Assembly (NCBI GenBank): GCA_017397845.1
Contig: JAFQHU010000020.1
Location: 1 to 64,000 of the forward strand
DNA from: Clostridia bacterium
GTDB taxonomy: Bacteria > Bacillota > Clostridia > Oscillospirales > Acutalibacteraceae
Length of the DNA: 64,000 bases
Direction: 5' to 3'
In this document: positions 51,799 through 61,995 of the stretch, piece after piece
How the letters are laid out: each line of letters opens with the position of its first letter
Numbering within the stretch: the first letter of the stretch is position 1
Translations under genes and position numbers: made by a program
The notes under the pieces: generated by a model
What the model was told of the DNA's origin: nothing
Database searches by the model: none
The model's input: the letters and a program-made list of their open reading frames with translations, nothing else

Positions 51799-53142
51799 TT
51801 ATTTTTCCATACTTCCCGGCTTGAAGGGAGCCTGTCCCTCATAACGGGTTTCAATATAGCCTGTCTGACCGTTTTTTATATCTTCGTCAACATCTATTAC
51901 ATCCATGGCGTCGCTTATCTTGCTTTCAAGATTTGCACAGTCACCGAGATAAATATTGATTCTCGAATCATATATGACTCTTACATCCTTAAGATCCGAA
52001 ACCACGACGGTGCCTTTGGTGAATTTGCCCGTGGCTTCGAGCAGAGAAATAATTTCAGCCGCTCTTTCATATTTTGCCTTGTTTTCCTCTGTGGGCACAA
52101 AAGCAGTTCCGACCTCGGCAGCTTGCTGAGAAATGCCCTGAACAAGATATCTGCCGTCGGTAAGCTTTTTCTTTTTCAGAGAAAGCACCTTCGCATCTTT
52201 GTCAAGACAGATATAACCGCTGCTGCCCTCTATGAGCATTCTTTCCTCTGTGGGTGTGACAATGAGAGCAAGAGTTTCCGGGAATCGGTAATCAACCTGA
52301 ACGTCCTTGATGTAAGGCAGAGCCACGGTTACGGCATCATTTGTGTCTTTTTCTCTCACGCTGAGCATGTTAATACCCACATATACATTTGCCGCTTCGA
52401 TGATTTTATCCTCTTTATAACGGCTTTCGCCCTCAATGACTATATTTGCGACGGTGGCACCGTTGCGGTAGGCATAAATACCTGCACAGCACACCAAAGT
52501 GACAAAGCAGAGTACAGCGGCGGCAATACCGATAATCTTTGCCTTTAATTTGATGCTCTGACTCCTCTTTTTGCGCATTTCATCATTTGAAATACCGAGT
52601 CTGTTGTTTTTTTCTTTGGTCTTTTTTGATTTGCTGTGGCTGCGATCTCTTTTTTGGTCGCGCTGATTTACCGGCTTCTCTTCTCTGCGTCCCGGATTAC
52701 GGGTGTCTTTGCCCTTCGGCTCACGGCTTTTACCGCCTACCGGCCTTTTATTATCGGGTGCCGGCTTTTTCTTTTTTTTCGGCGGTTCCGTACCTGACGG
52801 TTTTTTCTTTTTTTCGTCGTCCGGTCTTTGCTGCTTTCCGCCGCTTTTTTGTGCTCTTTCCCCTGACGGTCTTTGCTTTTTCGGTCCGCCCTGAGAAATT
52901 CTGTCATTCATAAAATCCGTACCGGAATTTCTTCCGCCCTGAGTTTTTTTCTGAGCGGGAGAGCTTTTTGTACCTGCGGGGGCGGTTTTCTTTGCCTGAG
53001 TGCCGTTTTTTCCGACAGGAGTATCTTTTCTGATGGGGGCTCCTGCGCTTATAGGCTCCCACATAGAAGAATTCACATCCTTTACCGTCCCGTCGGAACC
53101 GTTTCCGTTATATCCGCTGAAGGGATTGTTTCCCTGTGCCAT
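51799..53142 (-). CDS. divIB: Cell division protein DivIB/FtsQ
   Basis: 447 residues, much longer than typical DivIB (about 260-300) because of an approximately 200-residue cytosolic N-terminus rich in Lys, Pro, Gly and Gln (PSGTEPPKKKKKPAP, DNKRPVGGKSREP). A membrane helix (about 210-232, IGIAAAVLCFVTLVCCAGIYAY) is followed by the POTRA and beta domains: NIVIEGESRYKEDKIIEAANV and YIKDVQVDYRFPETLALIVTPTEE. DivIB is a divisome protein at the septum. The start at 53142 follows AAAGGAG. It sits between murA and ftsZ. Confidence 0.92.
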   Translation of the reverse strand: MAQGNNPFSGYNGNGSDGTVKDVNSSMWEPISAGAPIRKDTPVGKNGTQAKKTAPAGTKSSPAQKKTQGGRNSGTDFMNDRISQGGPKKQRPSGERAQKSGGKQQRPDDEKKKKPSGTEPPKKKKKPAPDNKRPVGGKSREPKGKDTRNPGRREEKPVNQRDQKRDRSHSKSKKTKEKNNRLGISNDEMRKKRSQSIKLKAKIIGIAAAVLCFVTLVCCAGIYAYRNGATVANIVIEGESRYKEDKIIEAANVYVGINMLSVREKDTNDAVTVALPYIKDVQVDYRFPETLALIVTPTEERMLIEGSSGYICLDKDAKVLSLKKKKLTDGRYLVQGISQQAAEVGTAFVPTEENKAKYERAAEIISLLEATGKFTKGTVVVSDLKDVRVIYDSRINIYLGDCANLESKISDAMDVIDVDEDIKNGQTGYIETRYEGQAPFKPGSMEK

Positions 53143-53218
53143 AAAATACACTCCTTTCAAAAAAATACGGCAACTGTCAAGTGACAAAGCCACTGCCTAC
53201 AGCTGCCGAAAAAACGAG

Positions 53219-54478
53219 TTACTGTTTAATTCTTTTTATATCTGCGCCTAAGCATTTAAAGCTGTCCTCTATTTTTTCATAGCCTCTGTCAATATGTGCG
53301 ACATTACCTATCACGGTACTGCCCTTCGCAAAAAGCCCGGCGACAACCAATGCCGCTCCGCCTCTCAGGTCCGATGCCGTTACCGACGTTCCGTAAAGCT
53401 CCTTTACGCCGTCAATAAGAGCAACCTTACCCTCTATTTTTATCTTCGCGCCCATTCTTACAAGCTCACTTACGTGCTTGAAGCGGCTTTCAAATATGTT
53501 TTCGATTATTACACTCGTGCCCTGTGCCACCGTCAGCATCGCCATAACGGGTGCCTGAGCATCGGTGGGAAAGCCCGGATAAGGCAAGGTTCTTATGTCC
53601 CGGACAGCACGAAGTCCCCTGTCTGCCCGTATTCTGAGCTGACTTTTTCTGTCTTCGACATAACAGCCGGCACTCTCGAAAACGGGTATTACAGTACGGA
53701 AATGATTTGTATTGATACCGTGAAGAGTTACATCTCCGCCCGTTATCGCCGCACCCGTCATATATGTCAGCGCCACTATGCGGTCAGACATTACCGTATA
53801 ACGGCAGCCGTGCAGCTTTCTGACTCCCTCGATAACCACCGTTCCCTGCATACGGAAGCTTATTTTGCACCCGCACTCATTGAGAAAAGCCACAAGGTCA
53901 TATATTTCCGGCTCTCTCGCCGCATTGTGTATAATGGTTCTGCCCTTTGACAGTGCGGCGGCTAAAATTATATTTTCTGTGGCACCTACACTCGGAAAAG
54001 ACAGGCTTATAACCGAGGAGCAGTTTTCCTTTACCTTTTCGCAGCGGATGTAGCCGTAATCCTCCTCTATCCTGAAGCCCATGATTTTAAGAGCATTCAG
54101 ATGAAGATCAATAGGTCTGAGGCCTATTTCGCATCCACCCGGTGCGGAAAGCTCCGCTTTACCCATTCTGCCGAGCACAGAGCCCAAAAACACGATGGAA
54201 GAACGCATCTCACGCATAAGAGAATCGGGTATATTAAAGCACGAAACAGCGGACGAATCAACCGTTACGGTGTTAATTCCTTTTTTTACCTTACAGCCCA
54301 AATGTCTCAGAATACTGATTGCCGCATCAGTATCCGTAAGATGGGGACAGTTATGTATCTGACAGACACCGCCTACCAGAACAGTTGCCGCCAGAATTGG
54401 GAGTGAGCTGTTTTTGGAACCCTGTACGACGGTTTCACCCACAAGCGGTCTGCGTGAATTAACGATTAAGCTGTCCAT
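53219..54478 (-). CDS. murA: UDP-N-acetylglucosamine 1-carboxyvinyltransferase MurA
   Basis: 419 residues. It has the conserved VQGSKNSSLPILAAT (near residue 20), the PEP-binding catalytic Cys in SAPGGCEIGLRPIDLH (near 119), and PGFPTDAQAPVMAMLT (near 305). It catalyses the first committed step of peptidoglycan synthesis, adding enolpyruvate to UDP-GlcNAc. The Cys rather than Asp in the loop implies that fosfomycin can bind it. AAGGTGTG precedes the ATG. It lies between murG and divIB. Confidence 0.97.
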   Translation of the reverse strand: MDSLIVNSRRPLVGETVVQGSKNSSLPILAATVLVGGVCQIHNCPHLTDTDAAISILRHLGCKVKKGINTVTVDSSAVSCFNIPDSLMREMRSSIVFLGSVLGRMGKAELSAPGGCEIGLRPIDLHLNALKIMGFRIEEDYGYIRCEKVKENCSSVISLSFPSVGATENIILAAALSKGRTIIHNAAREPEIYDLVAFLNECGCKISFRMQGTVVIEGVRKLHGCRYTVMSDRIVALTYMTGAAITGGDVTLHGINTNHFRTVIPVFESAGCYVEDRKSQLRIRADRGLRAVRDIRTLPYPGFPTDAQAPVMAMLTVAQGTSVIIENIFESRFKHVSELVRMGAKIKIEGKVALIDGVKELYGTSVTASDLRGGAALVVAGLFAKGSTVIGNVAHIDRGYEKIEDSFKCLGADIKRIKQ

Positions 54479-54543
54479 ATAATCACACCTTTCACCCTAT
54501 TGTATGCAAAAAGGGTGAAAACGGTGAATTTTCTTTAAAAAAC

Positions 54544-55665
54544 TTATTTTTTGATAAGGGAAATTACAATATCTGCAATCTGCTCTTTGGCGTCGAATAC
54601 TGCCATAGCCTTCGCATTCTGCTCCATACGGTTTCTCTTTTCCTTATCATTTATCAGTGAACAGAAAAGCTCATCCATTTTTTCATCGGTAAGGTCTTTT
54701 TCCTCTATAACATAAGCCGCACCTCTGTTTACCAAAGCCATGGCGTTATGATACTGATGATTTTCAGCCACATTGGGTGACGGAATAAGGATGGATGCTT
54801 TTCCCAATGCCTGAAGCTCGGAAAGAGACGACGCGCCCGCACGGCAGATAACCACATCGGCGGCGGACATACATCTGTCCATATCACTTATGTATTCACG
54901 TATTTCCACATTGGCGGCTTTTTCTGTATCCACACCCATTTCCTTAAGCTTTTCGGGTACCCACAGTCCGTACTGACCCATAGCGTGGAGGAAACGAAGG
55001 TTTTCGTCCTTATGATGTGCGGCAATAAGCTTTGTAACGGCCGTGTTTATGGTGGCGGCGCCGAGACTTCCGCCCATGGAAAGGACAAGTATCTCATTAT
55101 CCCCTACACCCATTTCCGCTCTGGAAAAATCTCTGTCGGCCTTAAGCATTTCACCTCTTACGGGAAGACCCGTTACCGACGGGGGATTTTTACACTGAAG
55201 ATACTTTTCGGCATCCTTCGCCGTGAGCATCACACGGTCAACAACCTTAGCAAGAGTTTTATTCGTTACACCGGGAAAGGCGTTTTGTTCGTGAATGGCG
55301 GTGGGAATACCCATTTTAGCCGCCATACGGAGTACGGGACCGCTCACATAACCTCCGAAGCCTACAACCACATCGGGTGAAAAGCCTTTTATAATCTTTT
55401 TCACCGACGAGGAGGAGGTAAGAAGATAAAAAACGGCAAGAATGTTTCTTATGATATTCTCTACGGTTATTTTTCTCTGGAAGCCTGCAATTCTGATGGT
55501 TTTAAGCTTAAAGCCCGCACCGGGAACAAGCTTCGTTTCCATTTTACCCTTAGCACCCACAAAAAGGATTTCCGCATCGGGATATCTCTCTCTTATTTCA
55601 CCCGCAACGGCAAGAGCGGGGTTGATGTGTCCGCCTGTTCCGCCTGCGGCAAATAATATTTTCAT
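54544..55665 (-). CDS. murG: UDP-N-acetylglucosamine transferase MurG
   Basis: 373 residues. The N-terminal motif GGTGGHINPALAVA (near residue 8) and the C-terminal VICRAGASSLSELQALGKASILIPSP with ENHQYHNA (near 260-290) are those of MurG. It adds GlcNAc to lipid I to make lipid II on the inner membrane face. The start at 55665 follows AGAGGTG; an upstream in-frame start at 55686 adds seven residues without support. It follows ftsW. Confidence 0.97.
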   Translation of the reverse strand: MKILFAAGGTGGHINPALAVAGEIRERYPDAEILFVGAKGKMETKLVPGAGFKLKTIRIAGFQRKITVENIIRNILAVFYLLTSSSSVKKIIKGFSPDVVVGFGGYVSGPVLRMAAKMGIPTAIHEQNAFPGVTNKTLAKVVDRVMLTAKDAEKYLQCKNPPSVTGLPVRGEMLKADRDFSRAEMGVGDNEILVLSMGGSLGAATINTAVTKLIAAHHKDENLRFLHAMGQYGLWVPEKLKEMGVDTEKAANVEIREYISDMDRCMSAADVVICRAGASSLSELQALGKASILIPSPNVAENHQYHNAMALVNRGAAYVIEEKDLTDEKMDELFCSLINDKEKRNRMEQNAKAMAVFDAKEQIADIVISLIKK

Positions 55666-55697
55666 TTTTACACCTCTCTCGGGCAACTGATGTCACC

Positions 55698-56999
55698 TTA
55701 TTCTTTTTCCACATTTGAGTTTCTCGAAACGGAAAGCACTACCCCCATTTCAGCCAACAGCACAATAAGCGCCGTGCCTCCGTAGCTGAAGAAAGGAAGA
55801 GCCATACCCGTATTCGGAAGAAGGTCCGTTACAACGGAAATATTGATTATAACCTGCAAAGCAACCTGTATCATTACTCCCATAACAACCAAAGAGCCGA
55901 ACATATCTTTGCATTTCGTGGCAATCATAAAGCCGCGGCATATGAGAGCCGCAAAAAGAATAATCACAAATGCCGCACCGATAAAGCCGAATTCTTCACA
56001 GATAACGGGAAAAACAAAGTCGTTTTGCGGTTCGGGAATATAAAGCTGCTTTTGTTTGGAATTACCCAAGCCCACGCCGAAAAGACCGCCCGAGCCGATG
56101 GCATAGAGACCGTTTACGGTCTGTCTTCTGTTTTCGATATATTCCGGATTATCTTTGTCAAGCCAGCACATAATACGGCTGGTGGCAAAGCCGAAATCCT
56201 CTATGATTTCCGGTTTGAGTATTACAGCCAAAACCACTACACCGATAACAGCAAAAAGTGCGGCAAAATACACCTTTTTCGTTCCGCTGAGCCACGCCAT
56301 GGAAATGGCCATGAGCATAAACAGAATAGCCGCAGAGTAATGCTTTTCCAAAAGAACAAGAGCGAAATAAGAAAAAGCAACCACCGCCAAAAGGAAGCAT
56401 GCACTGAAGGGTGTGCGTGCGAAGCCGAAAAGTTTCGTCTCTACACCCGAAAGAGTGTCCTTTTCGGGCGTGAATTTAACTCTTTTACCCTTTGCCGCTC
56501 TTAAGGGACCCTTTAAAACGCATATCATATATGCCATTACGATAATGAGAGTGAATTTGGCAAACTCCGAGGGCTGAATCTGTTTGCTGCCGATATAAAT
56601 CCAACGGCTCGTTTCGGTATCCTTACCGAGATTATATATGAGAGTATAAATAAGCACGGCCATCGTCGTAATATAAGCTATAGGAGCAAAGCGTCCGTTA
56701 AAGATTTTGTAGTCAATTTTGCTCATAACAGCCATACCCAAAAAGCCGAGTGCCGCATTTTTAAGCTGTGAAACGAAAAAATGGTTTGCGTCGCCTTCGT
56801 TATAGCCGGCATAAGCATAGGATGCCGAATACATGGTAATAACACCAACGGTGAAAAGAAGAAGAACTATACAGGCAAAAACCACGTCAAAGCTGCCCTT
56901 TTGAAAAAAGTTGGTTCTGAAATGGGCTTTGGCATATTTAATGAATGCCACAGGATCCATAAAATTTCTTTTTTTAGCCGTTACGGCTTTTTCTTTCAT
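55698..56999 (-). CDS. ftsW: SEDS-family cell division protein FtsW
   Basis: 433 residues with ten membrane helices. SEDS features are MYSASYAYAGY near residue 58, QPSEFAKFTLIIVMAYMI near 140, GSGGLFGVGLGNSKQKQLYIPEPQNDFVFPVICEEFGF near 300 and the C-terminal NTGMALPFFSYGGTALIVLLAE. FtsW polymerises lipid II at the septum together with the division PBP. A cytosolic insertion of about 35 charged residues (about 163-200) between two helices is longer than usual. AGGAGGG precedes the ATG. It sits between mraY and murG, where murD is often found between mraY and ftsW. Confidence 0.93.
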   Translation of the reverse strand: MKEKAVTAKKRNFMDPVAFIKYAKAHFRTNFFQKGSFDVVFACIVLLLFTVGVITMYSASYAYAGYNEGDANHFFVSQLKNAALGFLGMAVMSKIDYKIFNGRFAPIAYITTMAVLIYTLIYNLGKDTETSRWIYIGSKQIQPSEFAKFTLIIVMAYMICVLKGPLRAAKGKRVKFTPEKDTLSGVETKLFGFARTPFSACFLLAVVAFSYFALVLLEKHYSAAILFMLMAISMAWLSGTKKVYFAALFAVIGVVVLAVILKPEIIEDFGFATSRIMCWLDKDNPEYIENRRQTVNGLYAIGSGGLFGVGLGNSKQKQLYIPEPQNDFVFPVICEEFGFIGAAFVIILFAALICRGFMIATKCKDMFGSLVVMGVMIQVALQVIINISVVTDLLPNTGMALPFFSYGGTALIVLLAEMGVVLSVSRNSNVEKE

Positions 57000-57035
57000 A
57001 TCTTTCCCTCCTGTCTCAAATTCCTCAGATATAAA

Positions 57036-58073
57036 TTATACGGTGAAGTACATAACTGCCACACCGATAATGCAGCCGATAAGACTTACGGTGCTGAATA
57101 CAGCCACGATTTTATTTTCGCTCCAGCCCGACATCTCAAAATGATGATGGATGGGAGCCATTTTGAATACCTTCTTTTTACGGATTTTGATCGAGCCTAT
57201 CTGAATAACATCAGAAAGAGCCTCGATAACATAAACGATACCGACGGGGAGTAAAATTACGGGACAGTCAACAGCATAAGCCAAAGCCACCACAAGACCG
57301 CCGAGGAACATGGAGCCTGTGTCACCCATGAATACCTTTGCAGGATAGCGGTTCCACACCACATAGCCTGCACAGCCTCCGGCAAGAGCCGCACCCAGAA
57401 TACCCACAGAGGTGGTTTTCATCATAAGGGCAATTACCGCAAAGGCAACGCCTACGGGGATGGTAACGGTACCGCAAAGGCCGTCGATACCGTCGGTGAA
57501 ATTAACGGCATTGATTGCACCGTAAATAACGCATACACTGAAAATGCAGAAGAAAATAATTCCGCCCACGGTATCAAAGCTTACCTTGCCGTAAAAGGGA
57601 ATAAACATCGATGTGCTTTCACTGATAACAAGAGAAGCGAGATAAGCGGCGATGATAAGCACCTGAGGAATGGTTTTCTGAATTTCGGTAAGACCTAAGT
57701 TTCTCTTTTTTACTACCTTGATATAATCATCTGCGAAGCCTACAAGTGCAAAGCATACAGACATCAGTATACCCGAAATAATCTTTGTATACTGCTGATG
57801 TCTGGTTATGTCGAGAGAAGCAAAAATCTGAAGACCGGCCGCTTTGCAGATAAGGAAGGTTACGACAGTGGCAAAAACGGTGCCGATGATAAACATAATA
57901 CCGCCCATGGTGGGTGTACCCTGCTTGTTTGCGTGCCATTTGGGTCCGATATCCGTAAGGATACTTTGACCGAATTTAAGGTTATGAAGAACGGGAATGA
58001 GCACAAAGCCCAAAGCCGCAGTCACCCCGAAGGATATAACCAGTGAAATAACAAGTGCTGAAGTGCTGTTCAT
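57036..58073 (-). CDS. mraY: Phospho-N-acetylmuramoyl-pentapeptide transferase MraY
   Basis: 345 residues with ten membrane helices. The conserved sites are HANKQGTPTMGGIMFI (near residue 47), GFADDYIKVVKKRNLG (near 115), AINAVNFTDGIDGLCG (near 188), FMGDTGSMFLGG (near 255) and PIHHHFEMSGWSENKIV (near 310). It makes lipid I from UDP-MurNAc-pentapeptide and undecaprenyl phosphate. GAAAGGA precedes the start. It lies 39 nt after murE. Confidence 0.97.
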   Translation of the reverse strand: MNSTSALVISLVISFGVTAALGFVLIPVLHNLKFGQSILTDIGPKWHANKQGTPTMGGIMFIIGTVFATVVTFLICKAAGLQIFASLDITRHQQYTKIISGILMSVCFALVGFADDYIKVVKKRNLGLTEIQKTIPQVLIIAAYLASLVISESTSMFIPFYGKVSFDTVGGIIFFCIFSVCVIYGAINAVNFTDGIDGLCGTVTIPVGVAFAVIALMMKTTSVGILGAALAGGCAGYVVWNRYPAKVFMGDTGSMFLGGLVVALAYAVDCPVILLPVGIVYVIEALSDVIQIGSIKIRKKKVFKMAPIHHHFEMSGWSENKIVAVFSTVSLIGCIIGVAVMYFTV

Positions 58074-58112
58074 TTAAAACATTCCTTTCAAATATTTTCA
58101 TAGGGAATAAAT

Positions 58113-59525
58113 TTACCCTAACAATTCCTTTATGATTTTTCTTTCGTCCATGGGAATTTCCTCATCCCCTACTGTCTGGCTCGTTTCATGGCCTTTGCCT
58201 GCCAGCAGGATTATATCATTCTCCGCCGCATTTTTCAAGGCAAACTCAATAGCCATTCTCCTGTCCTGACGGATGAACATGGGAGTTTTCGTGCCCTTTA
58301 CGGCAGTTACTATATCTCTTATTATATCCATCGGATCCTCGCTGCGGGGGTTGTCACTTGTAACGATGACCATATCCGAATAATCGGCGGCAATTTTGCC
58401 CATTTCTCCGCGTTTATCCTTATCTCTGTCCCCTCCGCAGCCGAAAACGGTAATAACTTTGTTTTTCGGAAAATTGCCCAAAGTGAGAAGCACCTGCTTC
58501 AGACTGTCGGGTGTATGGGCATAGTCGATGATGATTTTATAATCCCGGTCAGTGGGCACGATTTCAAAGCGTCCCTTTACACCGTAAAAGTTTTTCAGTG
58601 CCGCCGAGCAGGAATCGAGAGAGACTCCGAGAGACAGCGCAGTTATGATAGCCGCCATGGAATTCGAAACATTATATGCACCGGGAACATTGAGCTTTAT
58701 GCGGTGAATGAGTCCGTCGGAAACGATGGCGTAATCCGTAACGCCCTCGCTGAACTTCATGCATTTGGCGGTAAAGCTCGCTTCGTCACTTCTCAGGGAA
58801 TAGGTTTTTACCTCACCCGCCGCAGCGGAAAGGAATTCATCTCTGTATTTATCGTCGTAATTTATAACGGAAAGCTCACTTGAGGAAAGAAGAAGCTTTT
58901 TGGCGTTTTTATAATTTTCCATATCACCGTGATAATCCAGATGATCCTCTGTTAAATTAAGAAAAACACCGACCTCGAAGCTGAGTCCGTAAAGCCTTTG
59001 CTGATGAAGGCCCTGGGAGGAGGCTTCGATTATGCAGAATTCCGTGTTACATTCCGTCATTTCCCTGAACTTTTTATGCATATAAAAGCTGTCGGGAGTG
59101 GTAAGCAGCGATTCGCTGTTTTCTCCGCACAGTTTGTTGCACACGGTACCGAAAAGAGCGCACTTGTGCCCTGCCATGGTAAGGATATTATAAATCATGG
59201 TGCTGACGGTGGTTTTACCGTTTGTACCCGTCACACCGATAAGACGGAGCTTTTTATGGCTGAAGCCGAAAAAGGCGGCAGACAAAAGCGAATAGGCTTT
59301 TCTGGTGTCTTTTACGATAATCGTATTTTCACATACCTTTTTTTCCGCTATTACCGCCACGGCACCCTTTTGGAGTGCCTGACTGACATAGGCTTCTCCC
59401 TTTTCGTGGCAGACAAAGAGCGTATCCGGTCTGACCTTGCGGGAATCGTCGGTAATATATTTTATATCCTTATCCTGTGTTTTATACTCGATACCTGACT
59501 GAAAAAGCAAATGGGAAATAAGCAT
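58113..59525 (-). CDS. murE: UDP-MurNAc-L-Ala-D-Glu ligase MurE, DAP type
   Basis: 470 residues. The ATP loop is GVTGTNGKTTVSTM (near residue 98), the central domain has EASSQGLHQQRL and LTEDHLDYHGDMENY, and the C-terminal DNPRSEDPMDIIRDI (near 388) is the DNPR-type motif that selects meso-diaminopimelate. The cell wall is therefore probably DAP-containing. It adds the third amino acid to the stem peptide. AGGAACA precedes the ATG. It follows the PBP gene by 18 nt. Confidence 0.95.
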   Translation of the reverse strand: MLISHLLFQSGIEYKTQDKDIKYITDDSRKVRPDTLFVCHEKGEAYVSQALQKGAVAVIAEKKVCENTIIVKDTRKAYSLLSAAFFGFSHKKLRLIGVTGTNGKTTVSTMIYNILTMAGHKCALFGTVCNKLCGENSESLLTTPDSFYMHKKFREMTECNTEFCIIEASSQGLHQQRLYGLSFEVGVFLNLTEDHLDYHGDMENYKNAKKLLLSSSELSVINYDDKYRDEFLSAAAGEVKTYSLRSDEASFTAKCMKFSEGVTDYAIVSDGLIHRIKLNVPGAYNVSNSMAAIITALSLGVSLDSCSAALKNFYGVKGRFEIVPTDRDYKIIIDYAHTPDSLKQVLLTLGNFPKNKVITVFGCGGDRDKDKRGEMGKIAADYSDMVIVTSDNPRSEDPMDIIRDIVTAVKGTKTPMFIRQDRRMAIEFALKNAAENDIILLAGKGHETSQTVGDEEIPMDERKIIKELLG

Positions 59526-59543
59526 AATGTTCCTCCGTTTAAG

Positions 59544-61889
59544 TCAATCGACTGCTATATTTTCCTGGCGGAAATATACCGTGATTTTTGAGCCTGCATC
59601 GACGGTTGTGCCCTTTGCGATGTCCTGATTATAGGAAAGAGCACCCGCTGTTTCCGCCGGACCCGAAAAGACAACATTCACACCGTTTTCGATGGCAAGT
59701 GTGTTTACCTGAGAGGCCGTAAGGCCCGTGAAATCGGGAACTTTTACTTCCTGTGATTTTGAATCCTTTTCTGTATAGAGAATGATAACACCGTTTTTGG
59801 GAATACTTTGACCCGAAGCGGGAACCTGAGAAACGACCTTATCACCTTTGCCGATAACTTTGGCAGTAAAGCCCTCGGATGCGGCCGCAACTTTGGCTGC
59901 ATCGGCTGCTTTACCCACAAGTGCGGGAGTAACTCTGCTCACTGCGGCAAGCTCGCCTGCAGTATACTGAGGCTCCACATTCATATAATCGAGAGTGGCT
60001 TCCATAACCTCTTTTGCTATGGGAGCAGCGAGAACACCGCCGCCGCGGTAAGGACCGGGGGCATTGTCAACACCGACTAATATAGCAATTTCGGGGTCAT
60101 TTGCGGGAGCGAAGCAGACAAAGGAGGCTATGTAAATATCCTCATCCTTACCGTCATCAAGCTTTTCTGCCGTAGCAGTTTTACCCGCCACACGGTAACC
60201 GGCAATATATGCGTTTTTACCCGTACCGCTTTCGACAACAGCCTCCATCATCGAGCGCACCTTGGCACAGGTGGACTCAGAGATAACCGTTCTTTTGACG
60301 GTGGGCTGAGTTTCGGAAACGACATTACCGTCACTGTCAACTATTTTTTCAACAAGATACGGCTTCATAAGCTTGCCGCCGTTTGCGATGGCACAGGTGG
60401 CGGTAATGAGCTGCAAAGGACTGATTCTTACGGACTGACCGAAGGAGGTACTTGCAAGGTCAACCTTTGACATGGTTTCCTGCTTATGAACATAAGGATA
60501 AGCCTCGTTACCCGTATCTATGCCTGTTCTCTCCGTAAAGCCGAAGGCTTCAAAATATTTATAATAGTTATCCTTGCCGAGATTTTGTCCCACATGGATA
60601 AATCCGCAGTTACAGGAATTCATCAGCATTTGAGTCAGAGTTTGGGTACCGTGAGCCTTATTCTGAGCACAGCGGTAAGTAATATCCGCGATTCTGTTAA
60701 AGCCGCGGCAGGTATAGGTGGAATTGAGGGTGGATGTGCCCTCTTCGAGAGCCGCAGCAGCGGTAAAAATTTTAAAGGTTGAGCCAGGCTCATAGGTATC
60801 GGTAACACAAAAGCTGCTCCATTGGTCATAAAGAAGTCGGCTGTATTCCGCATTATATTCCTCGCTGCCCTCTTCAAGCTCTTTGAGGAGAGTTTTGTCC
60901 GCTGATTTTATAAGCTTGCCGGGATTTGTAAGGTCGAAATCCGGCTTGTCACTCATGGCAAGAACGGCACCTGTGTCTACATCCATAACTATGCCGTAAA
61001 CGCCGTCGGGTTTGATGCTTTCGAGCGCCTGTGCAAGAGCATTTTCGAGATAGGACTGAATATTTTCATCGATGGTAAGCACCACACCGTTGCCGTCGGT
61101 GGCATCGAAAACCGTTTCGTAGCTTGATTCGAGAACCTGACCTCTTGAGTTTTTGGCGGTTACTATTCTTCCGCTTTCACCGCTGAGAACATCGTTATAA
61201 TATTTTTCTATACCCGTTTCGCCGTTACCGTCAGCGTTTACCACACCGATGAGAGTGGAGGCAAAGTTTTTTTGAGTATATACTCTTTTACTGTCGTTTT
61301 CATAAGAGAAAAAGCGGGCGGGAATCAATTTTCTTTCCTTTAGCTCAGTGGTTGTTTTGCCCCATCGGGTCTTTTCCACAGGCACCTCAAATTTATATTC
61401 GGTTTCAAGAAATGCCTGCAAAGCAATTTTCTGAGTGGGAGTAACCTCCTTTTTGACACGTACATACAGGCTTTCGGGGCGTGAAATAAGTGCCTTCACA
61501 TCCTTAGCCTTTGAAGAAACAGCCTTTGCTATACCCTTTGAAACATAGGTGTAAAATTCTTCAAGATATTTCGTGTCGTAGGTTTCAAATCTTTTTCTTA
61601 TTTCATTGGGATTTGCACATAAAATCCACGCGGAGGTGCTCGTCACGAGCGGTGTCATATTACGGTCATATACGGTTCCTCTTACCGCATCGATTTTTTC
61701 GTCATAAAGCTGATTTCTCGCTGCCGCCTCACGGTATTCTTCACCGTGAGCCACCATTATATATCCGACGGCACCCAGATTTACACAAAAGAAAAATACC
61801 ATAAACAAAGCCACAAGGCTTTTTACTCTGCGAGCAAAAGCTGTGTCCGTTTTTCTTTTTACTCTGTCCTTAAATACACGTATATACAC
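59544..61889 (-). CDS. Penicillin-binding protein (FtsI/SpoVD-type) with two PASTA domains
   Basis: 781 residues. An N-terminal membrane helix (about 25-50) is followed by a PBP dimerisation domain (to about 250) and a transpeptidase domain with SxxK in PGSTFKIF (about residue 369), SxN in MNSCNCGF (about 424) and the third motif GKTATAE (about 569), where KTG is changed to KTA. Two PASTA domains end it (about 655-720 and 722-781). It cross-links peptidoglycan at the septum, or in sporulation if SpoVD-like. The GTG start has AAGGAG 9 nt upstream. It sits between ftsL and murE. Confidence 0.93.
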   Translation of the reverse strand: MYIRVFKDRVKRKTDTAFARRVKSLVALFMVFFFCVNLGAVGYIMVAHGEEYREAAARNQLYDEKIDAVRGTVYDRNMTPLVTSTSAWILCANPNEIRKRFETYDTKYLEEFYTYVSKGIAKAVSSKAKDVKALISRPESLYVRVKKEVTPTQKIALQAFLETEYKFEVPVEKTRWGKTTTELKERKLIPARFFSYENDSKRVYTQKNFASTLIGVVNADGNGETGIEKYYNDVLSGESGRIVTAKNSRGQVLESSYETVFDATDGNGVVLTIDENIQSYLENALAQALESIKPDGVYGIVMDVDTGAVLAMSDKPDFDLTNPGKLIKSADKTLLKELEEGSEEYNAEYSRLLYDQWSSFCVTDTYEPGSTFKIFTAAAALEEGTSTLNSTYTCRGFNRIADITYRCAQNKAHGTQTLTQMLMNSCNCGFIHVGQNLGKDNYYKYFEAFGFTERTGIDTGNEAYPYVHKQETMSKVDLASTSFGQSVRISPLQLITATCAIANGGKLMKPYLVEKIVDSDGNVVSETQPTVKRTVISESTCAKVRSMMEAVVESGTGKNAYIAGYRVAGKTATAEKLDDGKDEDIYIASFVCFAPANDPEIAILVGVDNAPGPYRGGGVLAAPIAKEVMEATLDYMNVEPQYTAGELAAVSRVTPALVGKAADAAKVAAASEGFTAKVIGKGDKVVSQVPASGQSIPKNGVIILYTEKDSKSQEVKVPDFTGLTASQVNTLAIENGVNVVFSGPAETAGALSYNQDIAKGTTVDAGSKITVYFRQENIAVD

Positions 61890-61995
61890 TGTTCTTCACT
61901 CCTTCTTTTATATCCAAAACAGGGGCTGCATAGTAAATCTTACTTTTACAGTCCCCTTTTAAAATAATATTCATCTGATATGACAATTATTTACC

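Noticed and set aside
54500..54530. CcpA-type cre box near TGAAAACGG
   Set aside because: It lies before the cell-wall gene murG/murA junction, not in front of sugar genes, and the match is partial.
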